The notes under the pieces were generated by a model. It saw only the letters and a program-made list of their open reading frames with translations, ran no database searches and was not told the DNA's origin. From an uncultured Bacteroidales bacterium (GTDB taxonomy: Bacteria > Bacteroidota > Bacteroidia > Bacteroidales > Bacteroidaceae): a stretch of 64,000 nt of DNA. The translations under genes were made by a program, and so were the position numbers. This document shows positions 1 to 7,367 of the stretch, one piece after another. The stretch's first letter is position 1. Each line of letters starts with the position of its first letter. The stretch covers positions 112,680-176,679 of the forward strand of contig CADAGO010000004.1 of NCBI GenBank assembly GCA_902787555.1, read 5' to 3'.

Positions 1-189
1 AATAGCATCAATTTCCTTCTGTTGTTGAGCAATGCCCTCCTTGATAGCAGGGATGTAGTCATCAACTTGGATCTCATCAAATGGCGGTATGCCATAAGGG
101 GTGTTCCATTCCGTGAGGAACGGATTTTCACGTGAAGTACAAGCACATAGTGTCATAATTGCAATAGCAATTGTTAGGTTTTTCTTCAT
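1..189 (-). CDS. dcp: Dcp-like M3 family peptidase, N-terminal part (partial, runs off the left edge)
   Basis: Read on the reverse strand from the ATG at 189-187, 63 codons are visible before the window ends. The product starts with a lipoprotein signal (MKKNLTIAIAIMTLCACTS, Cys at about residue 17) followed by NPFLTEWNTPYGIPPFDEI and a DDYIPAIKEGI segment. That opening is typical of Bacteroidetes peptidyl-dipeptidase Dcp (family M3, zinc metallopeptidase that removes C-terminal dipeptides). The catalytic HExxH region lies outside the window, so activity cannot be judged. A promoter-like TATCTTTG lies 30 bp upstream. Inference from a short N-terminus only. Confidence 0.72.
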   Translation of the reverse strand, partial: MKKNLTIAIAIMTLCACTSRENPFLTEWNTPYGIPPFDEIQVDDYIPAIKEGIAQQQKEIDAI

Positions 190-218
190 AATGCGATTTG
201 ATTGAGTTAATATCGTTG

Positions 219-226
219 CAAAGATA
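219..226 (-). promoter_or_regulatory. Candidate -7 box for the Dcp-like gene
   Basis: Reverse-strand TATCTTTG matches the Bacteroidetes -7 consensus TAnnTTTG and lies 30 bp before the ATG at 189. No convincing -33 TTG was found at the usual distance. Confidence 0.5.
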
Positions 227-342
227 ACAAGAAAAATGTAAACTCATAGCATTTTGTGTCAAAATAGATACAAAATGACAAAAAAACATGCTGGAAATGA
301 AAAAATAGTACTCTGGTAAATCATTAAACCGTAAATAATTGT

Positions 343-350
343 TAACTTTG
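343..350 (+). promoter_or_regulatory. Candidate -7 box for the small lipoprotein gene
   Basis: TAACTTTG fits TAnnTTTG and sits 70 bp before the ATG at 420. The -33 element is weak. Confidence 0.5.
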
Positions 351-419
351 CCCACGAGAATCAAATCACTCAATAAAGATTTTATCAATTATTAATAACA
401 AACTAAATCAAAAAACAGT

Positions 420-890
420 ATGAAAAAATTCATGTACATGTGTATGATGCTTCTTGCAGCTACACTCACTTTTACCGCTTGCGGTAGCGACGATGACGAC
501 AATCCTAATGATCCAACCAACCCCCAACAGCAGGGCGAAGTAATTCGGGACGACTATTACAAGTATCAAGAGTCTGTCGAAATTAAAGGTTACGGATCGC
601 TCATTGTTATCGGTGAAGCTACGTTCGAGAAGGGTGTCTGCAATGCAATGGCTTTTTCCTATGTTTTCTCTTCAAAGCAGTTGGCAAACGCAGTCTGGAA
701 AAGCTTCCAGGACGATGAGAGTATGGCTGATGACTTGAAGTATTATTCATACGACGGTGATAAGACAATCGTTTACCGAATGAAAGAAGATGTCGTCCGT
801 CAGAGTGCAGCACTCGGCAAAGAGTATGTATGCGGTATTGTGAGGTCAACTGTGAAGACAATGATTTCTGCTTTTTCATACGACGAATAA
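420..890 (+). CDS. Small secreted lipoprotein of unknown function
   Basis: 156 aa. A signal peptide with a lipobox (LTFTAC, Cys at residue 21) is followed by an acidic/Asn-Pro-rich linker (GSDDDDNPNDPTNP) that resembles the lipoprotein export signal often seen on Bacteroidetes surface lipoproteins. The remaining roughly 115 residues form a soluble domain I do not recognise. The gene has its own promoter-like sequence upstream and a strong intrinsic terminator 28 bp downstream, so it is probably monocistronic. Location at the outer membrane is inferred from the lipobox. No enzymatic motif is visible. Confidence 0.75.
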   Translation: MKKFMYMCMMLLAATLTFTACGSDDDDNPNDPTNPQQQGEVIRDDYYKYQESVEIKGYGSLIVIGEATFEKGVCNAMAFSYVFSSKQLANAVWKSFQDDESMADDLKYYSYDGDKTIVYRMKEDVVRQSAALGKEYVCGIVRSTVKTMISAFSYDE

Positions 891-917
891 CATTCGTATA
901 ATTAAATTATAATTAAA

Positions 918-947
918 GGCGGCATCCATGCAGGATGCTGCCTTTTT
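918..947 (+). terminator. Rho-independent terminator after the lipoprotein gene
   Basis: GGCGGCATCC (918-927) pairs with GGATGCTGCC (933-942), with a 5-nt loop and one G-T wobble, followed by TTTTT. Confidence 0.85.
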
Positions 948-1085
948 CTGCTCCTTCACCCCTATGAGCACAAGAGAGAAAAAGAGGTTAGCGTCTAACA
1001 ACTAAAGTCTTAACTCTTAATTCTTACCTCCACCTTAAATTTTATCAACCCCTCGATAGGTGCTCGGTAAGTGCTCGGCGGGCGC

Positions 1086-1274
1086 TTAAACCCAAATCGG
1101 TCATTAGCGTTATGATGATAACAATTTAAATTTTTGAGCAGATATTTTGACGCTTTGAAGGCGCAATGGGGTTCCATTGTAACTGAAGGTTCCATTGTAA
1201 CTGAAAAGCGGTGAAACAGATGACAAAAAGAAAGTTTGTTAGTGCATAACAGTCTAATAACCGATTTGGGTTAA
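1086..1274 (+). mobile_element. MITE-like non-coding element with terminal inverted repeats
   Basis: About 189 bp. The left end ACCCAAATCGGTCATTAG is mirrored at the right end by CTAATAACCGATTTGGGT (17 of 18 positions match). Both ends are flanked by TTAA (1086-1089 and 1271-1274), which could be a target-site duplication. It contains an 18-bp direct duplication (1170-1187 and 1188-1205). It encodes no convincing protein. A truncated copy lies in the opposite orientation at 41411-41537. The MITE label is inferred from structure; no related transposase is present in the window. Confidence 0.65.
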
Positions 1275-1309
1275 AAATTCGTGTGACTTCAGAGCCCCCT
1301 AAAAACCGT

Positions 1310-1363
1310 GAGTTAACTCGATTTGTCTTTCGAGTTAACTCAAACGATGATTTGAGTTAACTC
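1310..1363 (+). repeat. Three copies of a 10-bp palindrome at exact 22-bp spacing
   Basis: The perfect palindrome GAGTTAACTC occurs at 1310-1319, 1332-1341 and 1354-1363, so start-to-start distance is 22 bp each time. The array lies between the convergent lipoprotein gene and pckA. Regular two-turn spacing of dyads resembles a protein-binding array; no bound factor is known to me. Confidence 0.75.
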
Positions 1364-1390
1364 AACGTTTTTCGCCCCCCCAATTTCTTG

Positions 1391-1459
1391 ATTTTTCCTG
1401 ATTTCACTAGACACATTTTCTTTTCATTCGCTGAAACAGTAGACACATACGAAAGAGCC
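1391..1459 (-). repeat. Dispersed intergenic repeat, copy A
   Basis: On the reverse strand this reads TTTCGTATGTGTCTA, then CTGTTTCAGC, AATGAA and TCTAGTGAA. The same words in the same order occur on the forward strand at 6377-6470 in the capsule leader, where an extra 32 bp interrupts them after GTGT. Confidence 0.65.
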
Positions 1460-1514
1460 GTGCTGTTTTTGTTGACGTTTCAGCCACATTCGCAGTTCCA
1501 ATGGGATAATACTA

Positions 1515-1549
1515 GAAAAAGAAACGGCACCCGAAATGGATGCCGCTTC
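1515..1549 (-). terminator. Rho-independent terminator after pckA
   Basis: On the reverse strand, AAGCGGCATCC and GGGTGCCGT form a stem around ATTTC, followed by a T-rich run (TTTCTTTTTC). It lies about 70 bp past the pckA stop codon. Confidence 0.8.
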
Positions 1550-1616
1550 CCTGCTTATGAAATCTTCCTTCCATATACACTCTTCGAGAGAGTAGGAGGG
1601 AATTGTTAATAGTCGC

Positions 1617-3230
1617 TTAAAGCTTTGGACCTGCTGCAACAAGAGCCTTACCAGCCTCGTTAGTTGTGTACTTGTCGAAGTTCTTGATGAAACGTCCGGC
1701 AAGGTCCTTAGCCTTCTCTTCCCAAGTCTTAGGATCTGCGTAAGTGTCGCGAGGATCGAGGATTGCTGGGTTTACGTTTGGCAGAGCTGTTGGTACTTCG
1801 AAGTCAAAGAATGGAATCTTCTTGGTCTCAGCCTTGAGGATTGAACCGTCGAGGATAGCATCGATGATACCACGAGTATCAGGAATAGAGATACGCTTGC
1901 CTGTTCCGTTCCAACCAGTATTTACGAGGTAAGCCTTTGCACCGCTCTTCTGCATCTTCTTTACGAGTTCTTCTGCATACTTTGTTGGGTGAAGCTCGAG
2001 GAATGCCTGGCCGAAGCAAGCAGAGAAGGTAGGAGTTGGCTCTGTGATACCACGCTCTGTACCTGCCAACTTAGCAGTGAAACCAGAGAGGAAGTAGTAC
2101 TGAGTCTGCTCAGGAGTCAGGATAGATACTGGAGGCAGTACGCCGAATGCATCTGCGCTGAGGAAGATGACGTTCTTTGCAGCTGGACCTGCGCTCTTAC
2201 CTGCAACCTTCTTCACGATATTGTTGATGTGGTCGATTGGGTAGCTGACACGAGTGTTCTCTGTTACGCTCTTGTCTGCGAAGTCAATCTTACCGTCCTT
2301 GTCTACAGTTACGTTCTCCAAGAGAGCGTTGCGCTTGATAGCACCATAGATGTCTGGCTCGTTCTCCTTTGACAGGTTGATAACCTTGGCATAGCAACCG
2401 CCTTCGAGGTTGAACACACCTTCGTCGTCCCATCCGTGTTCGTCGTCACCAATCAGCAGACGCTTTGGATCGGTTGAGAGAGTGGTCTTACCTGTACCGG
2501 AAAGACCGAAGAAGATAGCAGTGTTCTTGCCTTCCATATCGGTGTTAGCTGAGCAGTGCATTGAAGCGATGCCCTGAAGTGGGAGGTAGTAGTTCTGCAT
2601 AGAGAACATACCTTTCTTCATTTCACCACCGTACCATGTGTTGATGATACACTGTTCACGGCTGGTTGTGTTGAATGCAACACATGTATCTGAATTGAGG
2701 CCGAGTTCCTTATAGTTCTCAACCTTTGCCTTTGATGCGTTGAAGATAACGAAGTTTGGCTCAAAGTTAGCGAGTTCTTCTTCAGTTGGCTGGATGAACA
2801 TGTTCTTGATGAAGTGTGCCTGCCAAGCTACCTCTACGATGAAACGTACGGCAAGACGAGTTGCTTCGTTTGCGCCGCAGAATGCGTCAACTACATAAAG
2901 TTGCTTGTTTGAAAGCTCCTTGATAGCGATGTCTTTTACCTTAGCCCATACTTCTTCAGTCATTGGGTGGTTGTCGTTCTTGTAACCCTCAGTAGTCCAC
3001 CATACCTTATCGTGGCTCTGAGCATCGTCAACGATGTATTTGTCCTTAGGTGAACGACCTGTGAAGACACCTGTCATCACGTTTACTGCGCCAAGTTCAG
3101 TTTCCTGACCTACCTCATAACCAGTGAGTGATGGGTCAACTTCTGCCTTGTAAAGATCCTCAAATGAAGGATTGTGTGCAATCACGGTTGAGCCTGTGAT
3201 GCCATACTTAGTTAAGTCTAATGCTGCCAT
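1617..3230 (-). CDS. pckA: Phosphoenolpyruvate carboxykinase (ATP)
   Basis: Converts oxaloacetate and ATP to PEP, CO2 and ADP, or runs in reverse as the CO2-fixing step toward succinate in fermenting Bacteroidales. The 537-aa product from the ATG at 3230 begins [14 protein letters not shown] and fits the usual size of ATP-type enzymes. It carries the kinase-1a loop [13 protein letters not shown] (about residues 237-249) and the metal/nucleotide stretch [21 protein letters not shown] just after. An upstream in-frame ATG at 3284 would add 18 residues ([18 protein letters not shown]) that are not family-like, so I prefer 3230. A -7 box lies at 3330-3337 and a terminator follows the gene; it appears monocistronic. 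Confidence 0.96.
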   Translation of the reverse strand: MAALDLTKYGITGSTVIAHNPSFEDLYKAEVDPSLTGYEVGQETELGAVNVMTGVFTGRSPKDKYIVDDAQSHDKVWWTTEGYKNDNHPMTEEVWAKVKDIAIKELSNKQLYVVDAFCGANEATRLAVRFIVEVAWQAHFIKNMFIQPTEEELANFEPNFVIFNASKAKVENYKELGLNSDTCVAFNTTSREQCIINTWYGGEMKKGMFSMQNYYLPLQGIASMHCSANTDMEGKNTAIFFGLSGTGKTTLSTDPKRLLIGDDEHGWDDEGVFNLEGGCYAKVINLSKENEPDIYGAIKRNALLENVTVDKDGKIDFADKSVTENTRVSYPIDHINNIVKKVAGKSAGPAAKNVIFLSADAFGVLPPVSILTPEQTQYYFLSGFTAKLAGTERGITEPTPTFSACFGQAFLELHPTKYAEELVKKMQKSGAKAYLVNTGWNGTGKRISIPDTRGIIDAILDGSILKAETKKIPFFDFEVPTALPNVNPAILDPRDTYADPKTWEEKAKDLAGRFIKNFDKYTTNEAGKALVAAGPKL

Positions 3231-3329
3231 TTTTTTTATATGCTTTAAGTGGTTAAAAATTAATCTCTTTTTGGGCGATTGCAAGTGCCGCTTTCGTGTG
3301 CACCCATCTGCAAATCCTAAAAATCAAGA

Positions 3330-3337
3330 CAAAGGTA
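3330..3337 (-). promoter_or_regulatory. Candidate -7 box for pckA
   Basis: Reverse-strand TACCTTTG matches TAnnTTTG about 100 bp before the pckA ATG. A clear -33 TTG was not seen. The 312-bp gap between pckA and the GH31 gene otherwise holds only AT-rich leader sequence. Confidence 0.55.
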
Positions 3338-3484
3338 CGAATTAATTACTATTCGACCATTTACTATTGACCTTTTTTCACTTTTCACTCTTCACTTTTC
3401 TCTTTTTTGACGCTCATTGCTACACTCATTTGGCAAATTTGCGCATTTTATTGTACATTGTACTTATATATTATAAATTATTAC

Positions 3485-3492
3485 TATCTTTG
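3485..3492 (+). promoter_or_regulatory. Candidate -7 box for the GH31 gene
   Basis: TATCTTTG lies 50 bp before the ATG at 3543. A TTG occurs 24 bp upstream, slightly farther than the usual 19-21 bp. Confidence 0.55.
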
Positions 3493-3542
3493 CAAACGGA
3501 AACAGAAACTAACTAAAAATAAAAGTAAACAACCCATTTATT

Positions 3543-5867
3543 ATGAAGAAAACTCTATTCGTTTTAGGTGCGCTGCTGACAACAACAGTCAGTTGGGCAC
3601 AGGACGTGAAGATTGAGTTCTTTACGCCCTCGATTGTACATGTAGTCAAAGGACAACCTACAAAGACGCTCGTTGTGACTGCCAAACCGATGGAGAAAGG
3701 CTGGTCGGCATCCAACGGACAGTGGAAGAGTAAAGAGCTGACGGTAAGGCAGGATGCGCAGGGCAACCTTACCTTCCTCACTGCCAAAGGCACAGTATTG
3801 CTTCAGGAGAAAAACTGCGACATCAAGGAAGCTCGCCAGACCTTTACCCTCGATAAGGATGAGGCTATCTATGGTCTGGGTACTATCCAGAACGGCAAGA
3901 TGAACCGCAGAGGTGAACGCAAACGTATGGAACAGTCCAATCTTGAGGACTTCATGAACGTGTTGCAGTCAATTAAAGGCTGGGGCATCTACTGGGAGAA
4001 CTATTCACCGACGCTCTTCGAAGACAATGCTAATGGTATGACCTTCGATGCAGAGGTGGGTGATGGAGTCGATTATTATTTCATGTATGGTGGTTCTGCA
4101 GATGGTGTGATAGCACAGATGCGCTATCTCTCTGGCGACGTGCCTATGTTCCCGTTATGGACGTTTGGCTATTGGCAGTCGAAGGAACGCTATAAGACCG
4201 CCCGCGAAACCGAAGGTATTGTTGATCAGTATCGTTCGCTCAACGTGCCTCTTGATGGTATCATCCAAGACTGGCAGTACTGGGGCAGCAACTACCTATG
4301 GAATGCAATGGACTTCCTCGCAGAGGATTTCTCAAATGGTAAGCAGATGATTGATAACGTACACAAGAAACATGCCCATTTCATGATTTCCATCTGGGCA
4401 AGCTTCGGCCCACAGACACAGCAGTTCCGCGAACTCGATGAGAAGGGTCTGCTGCTGCCTATCGAGACATGGCCGCAGAGTGGCATCTCACACATCTGGC
4501 CACCCGATATGAAGTACCCTTCGGGTGTAAAGGTTTACGATGCATTCAGCCCTGTGGCTCGTGATATCTATTGGAAATATCTCAAGACCCTCTACGACTA
4601 TGGCACTGATGCATGGTGGATGGACTCTACCGATCCCGACTTCTTCAATCCCAAGGAGAGTGACTACGCACATCCTGTCACTGGAGGTACATGGCGTTCC
4701 CTGCGCAATGCTTTCCCGTTGGAAACCGTGCGTGGCATCTATCAGTCACAACGTCAGGACGACCGTGGCAAACGTGTGTTCATCATGACCCGCTCATCAT
4801 TTGCAGGCCAGCAACACTATGGTTCTAACATGTGGAGTGGTGATGTCAACTCATCATGGGACATGTTGCGCAAGCAGGTTCCTGCAGGCTTGAGTTATAC
4901 ACTCACCGGCAATCCTAACTTCAATACAGATATCGGAGGCTTCTTCTGCGGCTCTTACAACACCCGTGGAGGAGGTTCTGCACCCAAGAATCCGCAGTTC
5001 CAGGAACTTTACGTGCGCTGGATGCAGTATGGGTTGTTCTGCCCTGTATTCCGCAGTCATGGTGCCGATGCACCACGTGAGATATGGCAGTTCGGAAAGA
5101 AAGGCGAACCTATTTACGATGCCATCGAGAAGCAAATCCGCCTGCGCTATCGTCTTATACCATATTTATATAGTATAGCATGGCAGGTCACTTCCAATAA
5201 CGACAGCTATATGCGCCCGCTCTTTGCCGACTTTGCTGCCGACAAGACCGTGTGGGATATGACCGATGAGTTCATGTTCGGACATAGCATCCTTGCTGCA
5301 CCAATCGTCAGTCCTCAGTACACAGAGGAACGCATCATCCGCACGAATGAGATGACGGGATGGAACCGCCAGAATGCTACAGAGAATGGATCGACAGGAG
5401 CTGTTGATTTCACCGCTACGAAAACCGCCACGAAATACCTGCCAAAGGGTGCTCAGTGGTACGACTTCTGGACAGGTCAGCGTTATCAAGGAGGTCAGAA
5501 TGTTGAACTACAGACATCAATCGACCGAGTGCCGATGTTTGTGCGCGCAGGTAGTATCTTGCCATTAGGACCAGAGATGCAGTATGTGGGCGAGAAGTCA
5601 TGGGATAACCTCGAACTTCGCGTCTATCCAGGGGCTAACGGATCATTCGTGCTCTACGAGGACGAAGGCGATAGCTATAACTATGAGAAGGGTACCTACA
5701 CAACGATTACTTTCGATTGGAGCGACAAGAGCCGTACCCTCACAATCGGTGCACGCCGAGGCAGTTATCCGGGAATGCTTCAGTTCAGAACCTTCACCGT
5801 TGTCATGCCCGATGGCAGTCAAAAGACCGTCGATTATCGTGGTATAAAGACCACTGTACGATTCTAA
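3543..5867 (+). CDS. Secreted glycoside hydrolase family 31 (alpha-xylosidase/alpha-glucosidase type)
   Basis: 774 aa. A Sec signal peptide (MKKTLFVLGALLTTTVSWAQ) directs it to the periplasm or beyond. Family GH31 is a retaining clan of alpha-glucosidases and alpha-xylosidases. The (beta/alpha)8 core shows DGIIQDWQYWG, the catalytic nucleophile segment GTDAWWMDSTDPDF (Asp near residue 361) and the acid/base segment NMWSGDVNSSWDML (Asp near 434), followed by GNPNFNTDIGGFF. The C-terminal part is beta-rich (GSILPLGPEMQYV). The nucleophile context is WMDSTDPD rather than the common WlDmnE, which fits several Bacteroidetes alpha-xylosidase-like members, but substrate cannot be read from sequence. 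It stands alone, with no SusC/SusD genes alongside. Confidence 0.9.
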   Translation: MKKTLFVLGALLTTTVSWAQDVKIEFFTPSIVHVVKGQPTKTLVVTAKPMEKGWSASNGQWKSKELTVRQDAQGNLTFLTAKGTVLLQEKNCDIKEARQTFTLDKDEAIYGLGTIQNGKMNRRGERKRMEQSNLEDFMNVLQSIKGWGIYWENYSPTLFEDNANGMTFDAEVGDGVDYYFMYGGSADGVIAQMRYLSGDVPMFPLWTFGYWQSKERYKTARETEGIVDQYRSLNVPLDGIIQDWQYWGSNYLWNAMDFLAEDFSNGKQMIDNVHKKHAHFMISIWASFGPQTQQFRELDEKGLLLPIETWPQSGISHIWPPDMKYPSGVKVYDAFSPVARDIYWKYLKTLYDYGTDAWWMDSTDPDFFNPKESDYAHPVTGGTWRSLRNAFPLETVRGIYQSQRQDDRGKRVFIMTRSSFAGQQHYGSNMWSGDVNSSWDMLRKQVPAGLSYTLTGNPNFNTDIGGFFCGSYNTRGGGSAPKNPQFQELYVRWMQYGLFCPVFRSHGADAPREIWQFGKKGEPIYDAIEKQIRLRYRLIPYLYSIAWQVTSNNDSYMRPLFADFAADKTVWDMTDEFMFGHSILAAPIVSPQYTEERIIRTNEMTGWNRQNATENGSTGAVDFTATKTATKYLPKGAQWYDFWTGQRYQGGQNVELQTSIDRVPMFVRAGSILPLGPEMQYVGEKSWDNLELRVYPGANGSFVLYEDEGDSYNYEKGTYTTITFDWSDKSRTLTIGARRGSYPGMLQFRTFTVVMPDGSQKTVDYRGIKTTVRF

Positions 5868-5911
5868 TGTTAAATAATGTGATTTAGAGATAAGTTTTTT
5901 CTTAAAAACGC

Positions 5912-5941
5912 TTGTCAATACAAATAATTGTTGTAATTTTG
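5912..5941 (+). promoter_or_regulatory. Promoter for the DUF2795 gene
   Basis: TTG at 5912-5914, a 19-bp spacer and TAATTTTG at 5934-5941 make a good Bacteroidetes promoter. The ATG follows 57 bp later. Confidence 0.75.
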
Positions 5942-5998
5942 CGGCTCAAAAACAAATAACTGAACCTAAATTACCATAAATCACAAAAGAAACTGCCT

Positions 5999-6220
5999 AT
6001 GTATTGGACACTCGAATTGGCAACAAAACTGGAAGATGCTCCTTGGCCAGCAACCAAAGATGAATTGATTGACTATGCAATCCGCTCAGGAGCACCATTG
6101 GAAGTACTTGAAAACCTACAGGAAATCGAAGACGAAGGCGACGTATACGAGAATATCGAAGAAATATGGCCGGACTACCCATCCAAAGAAGATTTCCTCT
6201 GGGATGAAGAAGAGTACTAA
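5999..6220 (+). CDS. DUF2795 domain protein
   Basis: 73 aa, acidic, no signal peptide, so cytoplasmic. The sequence MYWTLELATKLEDAPWPA, then ELIDYAIRSGAPLEVLENL, matches the small conserved Bacteroidetes DUF2795 protein as I remember it; the molecular function is unknown. A good promoter upstream and a strong terminator right after the stop indicate a monocistronic, probably well-expressed transcript. The C-terminus is very acidic (SKEDFLWDEEEY). Confidence 0.85.
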   Translation: MYWTLELATKLEDAPWPATKDELIDYAIRSGAPLEVLENLQEIEDEGDVYENIEEIWPDYPSKEDFLWDEEEY

Positions 6221-6230
6221 AAGAAACAGA

Positions 6231-6264
6231 AACGATGTGACAGCAATGCCACATCGTTTTTTTT
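6231..6264 (+). terminator. Rho-independent terminator after the DUF2795 gene
   Basis: AACGATGTG (6231-6239) pairs with CACATCGTT (6250-6258), followed by a run of T to 6264. Confidence 0.9.
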
Positions 6265-6331
6265 GCCCAAACCTACTAAGCAATTAAGCTAAATAACCAA
6301 TAACCATTATCATTCCAAAAAGGGGTGTTCA

Positions 6332-6353
6332 AAATTTGAATCGATTCAAATTT
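6332..6353 (+). promoter_or_regulatory. 22-bp perfect palindrome upstream of the capsule locus
   Basis: AAATTTGAA-TCGA-TTCAAATTT is a perfect dyad about 240 bp before the capsule promoter. It could be an operator or a recombination site. The 6.3-6.7 kb gap also holds the repeat at 6377-6470, a smaller dyad (TTAGGA 6461-6466 / TCCTAA 6474-6479), the promoter and the leader hairpin. Confidence 0.6.
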
Positions 6354-6376
6354 CTAACAGTATAAATGGCTTGACT

Positions 6377-6470
6377 TTTCGTATGTGTCTATTGGTTCCG
6401 TACGACTTCAATTGATGTGACTACTGTTTCAGCTAATGAATTGAAAAAATATCTAGTGAATTAGGACAAG
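6377..6470 (+). repeat. Dispersed intergenic repeat, copy B
   Basis: Shares TTTCGTATGTGTCTA, CTACTGTTTCAGC, AATGAA and TCTAGTGAA with the reverse strand of 1391-1459. This copy has about 32 extra bases between GTGT and CTACTG. Confidence 0.65.
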
Positions 6471-6592
6471 TCATCCTAAACAATGTTCAAGCAATTATAA
6501 CGGCAATGTCATTTTCTATGTAAAAAACCGGAAAAAGAAGCATTGTATGTTTTTTTTCCTACTTTTATGGTGCTCAATTCATGATAAATTCG

Positions 6593-6600
6593 TACCTTTG
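6593..6600 (+). promoter_or_regulatory. Candidate -7 box of the capsule locus promoter
   Basis: TACCTTTG matches TAnnTTTG about 90-100 bp before the first capsule gene. The -33 region is not canonical. Confidence 0.65.
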
Positions 6601-6610
6601 CACAAACCTC

Positions 6611-6630
6611 AATCCCTTTTAAAAGGGATT
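6611..6630 (+). promoter_or_regulatory. Leader hairpin of the capsule transcript
   Basis: A 20-bp perfect palindrome (AATCCCTTTT/AAAAGGGATT) starts about 10 nt after the predicted -7 box, so it would sit at the extreme 5' end of the mRNA and is followed by TT. In Bacteroides, UpxY proteins relieve premature termination in capsule leaders, so an antitermination target is a reasonable inference; an operator is the alternative. Confidence 0.55.
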
Positions 6631-6690
6631 TTGATGGGATTGTCTCGGTATGTCACTTGAGTTCAGTACATTACGGACAAGAGTTTATAA

Positions 6691-7362
6691 ATGTTTTTTC
6701 GTTGTCTCCACATTCACTTTTGTGGTGACCCCAAGAGTTTGTCTTCAATCGAAAGGGGGAAAACTGTGACGATTTTCACTAAGAATACTCTCCACTGGTT
6801 TCCCATGCGTATCCGAAACTCCAGCCTTTCACGATTGGAGACCATGATGGAGCGCCTAAATAGGCAGGCTGAAGTCAATGAGACATACGTGCCGCTTGGC
6901 TTCATCAAGGTCAATATGACAAAGATGGACTTTGCGCCATGTCTGTTAAATTACATCTTCGTTCGTTCCACATTTACAAACTTAGTACGTCTAAAAAGCA
7001 ACCTTGAGTTGTTCGAGCCACTACGGTTTGTTATGCATCCAGTATACGATAAGAAGTACGACCGTCGTTACGAAGTCTTGTATATTCCCGATAAGCAAAT
7101 GGAGGACTACAAGCGAGTGACTGCTCAGGAGAACGAAAAAATTATTTTTCTCGATAATTTGAACTATGCCTGTAAGCCTAGTCGGACAGTGCAGATTACT
7201 GAGGGGGAATTTGCTGGGGTAATCGGCCGAATCAAGCGGATAGGTGGAGTACGATGTGTGGTATTACCTATTGGCAGAGAACTTGCTCCTGCTATCATTG
7301 ACGTACCAAGCAAACATCTCCGCTACCTTACGGAGAGCGAAGAATTGAAAATAGAAAACTAA
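6691..7362 (+). CDS. UpxY-type transcription antiterminator (NusG/RfaH-like)
   Basis: Predicted to help RNA polymerase read through the long capsule operon. The N-terminal NGN-like domain (HWFPMRIRNSSLSRLETM, then LLNYIFVRSTF) is followed by a KOW domain (VQITEGEFAGVIGRIKRI). As first gene after a structured leader it sits exactly where UpxY genes do in Bacteroides capsule loci, but no UpxZ partner follows. The first ATG gives 223 aa with a poorly family-like start; an in-frame GTG at 6766, preceded by an AAGGGGGA purine run, would give 198 aa and is a plausible true start. The next gene begins 5 bp later. Confidence 0.85.
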   Translation: MFFRCLHIHFCGDPKSLSSIERGKTVTIFTKNTLHWFPMRIRNSSLSRLETMMERLNRQAEVNETYVPLGFIKVNMTKMDFAPCLLNYIFVRSTFTNLVRLKSNLELFEPLRFVMHPVYDKKYDRRYEVLYIPDKQMEDYKRVTAQENEKIIFLDNLNYACKPSRTVQITEGEFAGVIGRIKRIGGVRCVVLPIGRELAPAIIDVPSKHLRYLTESEELKIEN

Positions 7363-7367
7363 TAAAT

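Noticed and set aside
1010-1195. 61-codon reverse frame inside the MITE-like element
   Set aside because: Crosses the element boundary and has no counterpart in the second copy.
6332-6660. Invertible capsule promoter as in B. fragilis
   Set aside because: The palindrome at 6332 has no inverted partner on the far side of the promoter and no recombinase gene is nearby.
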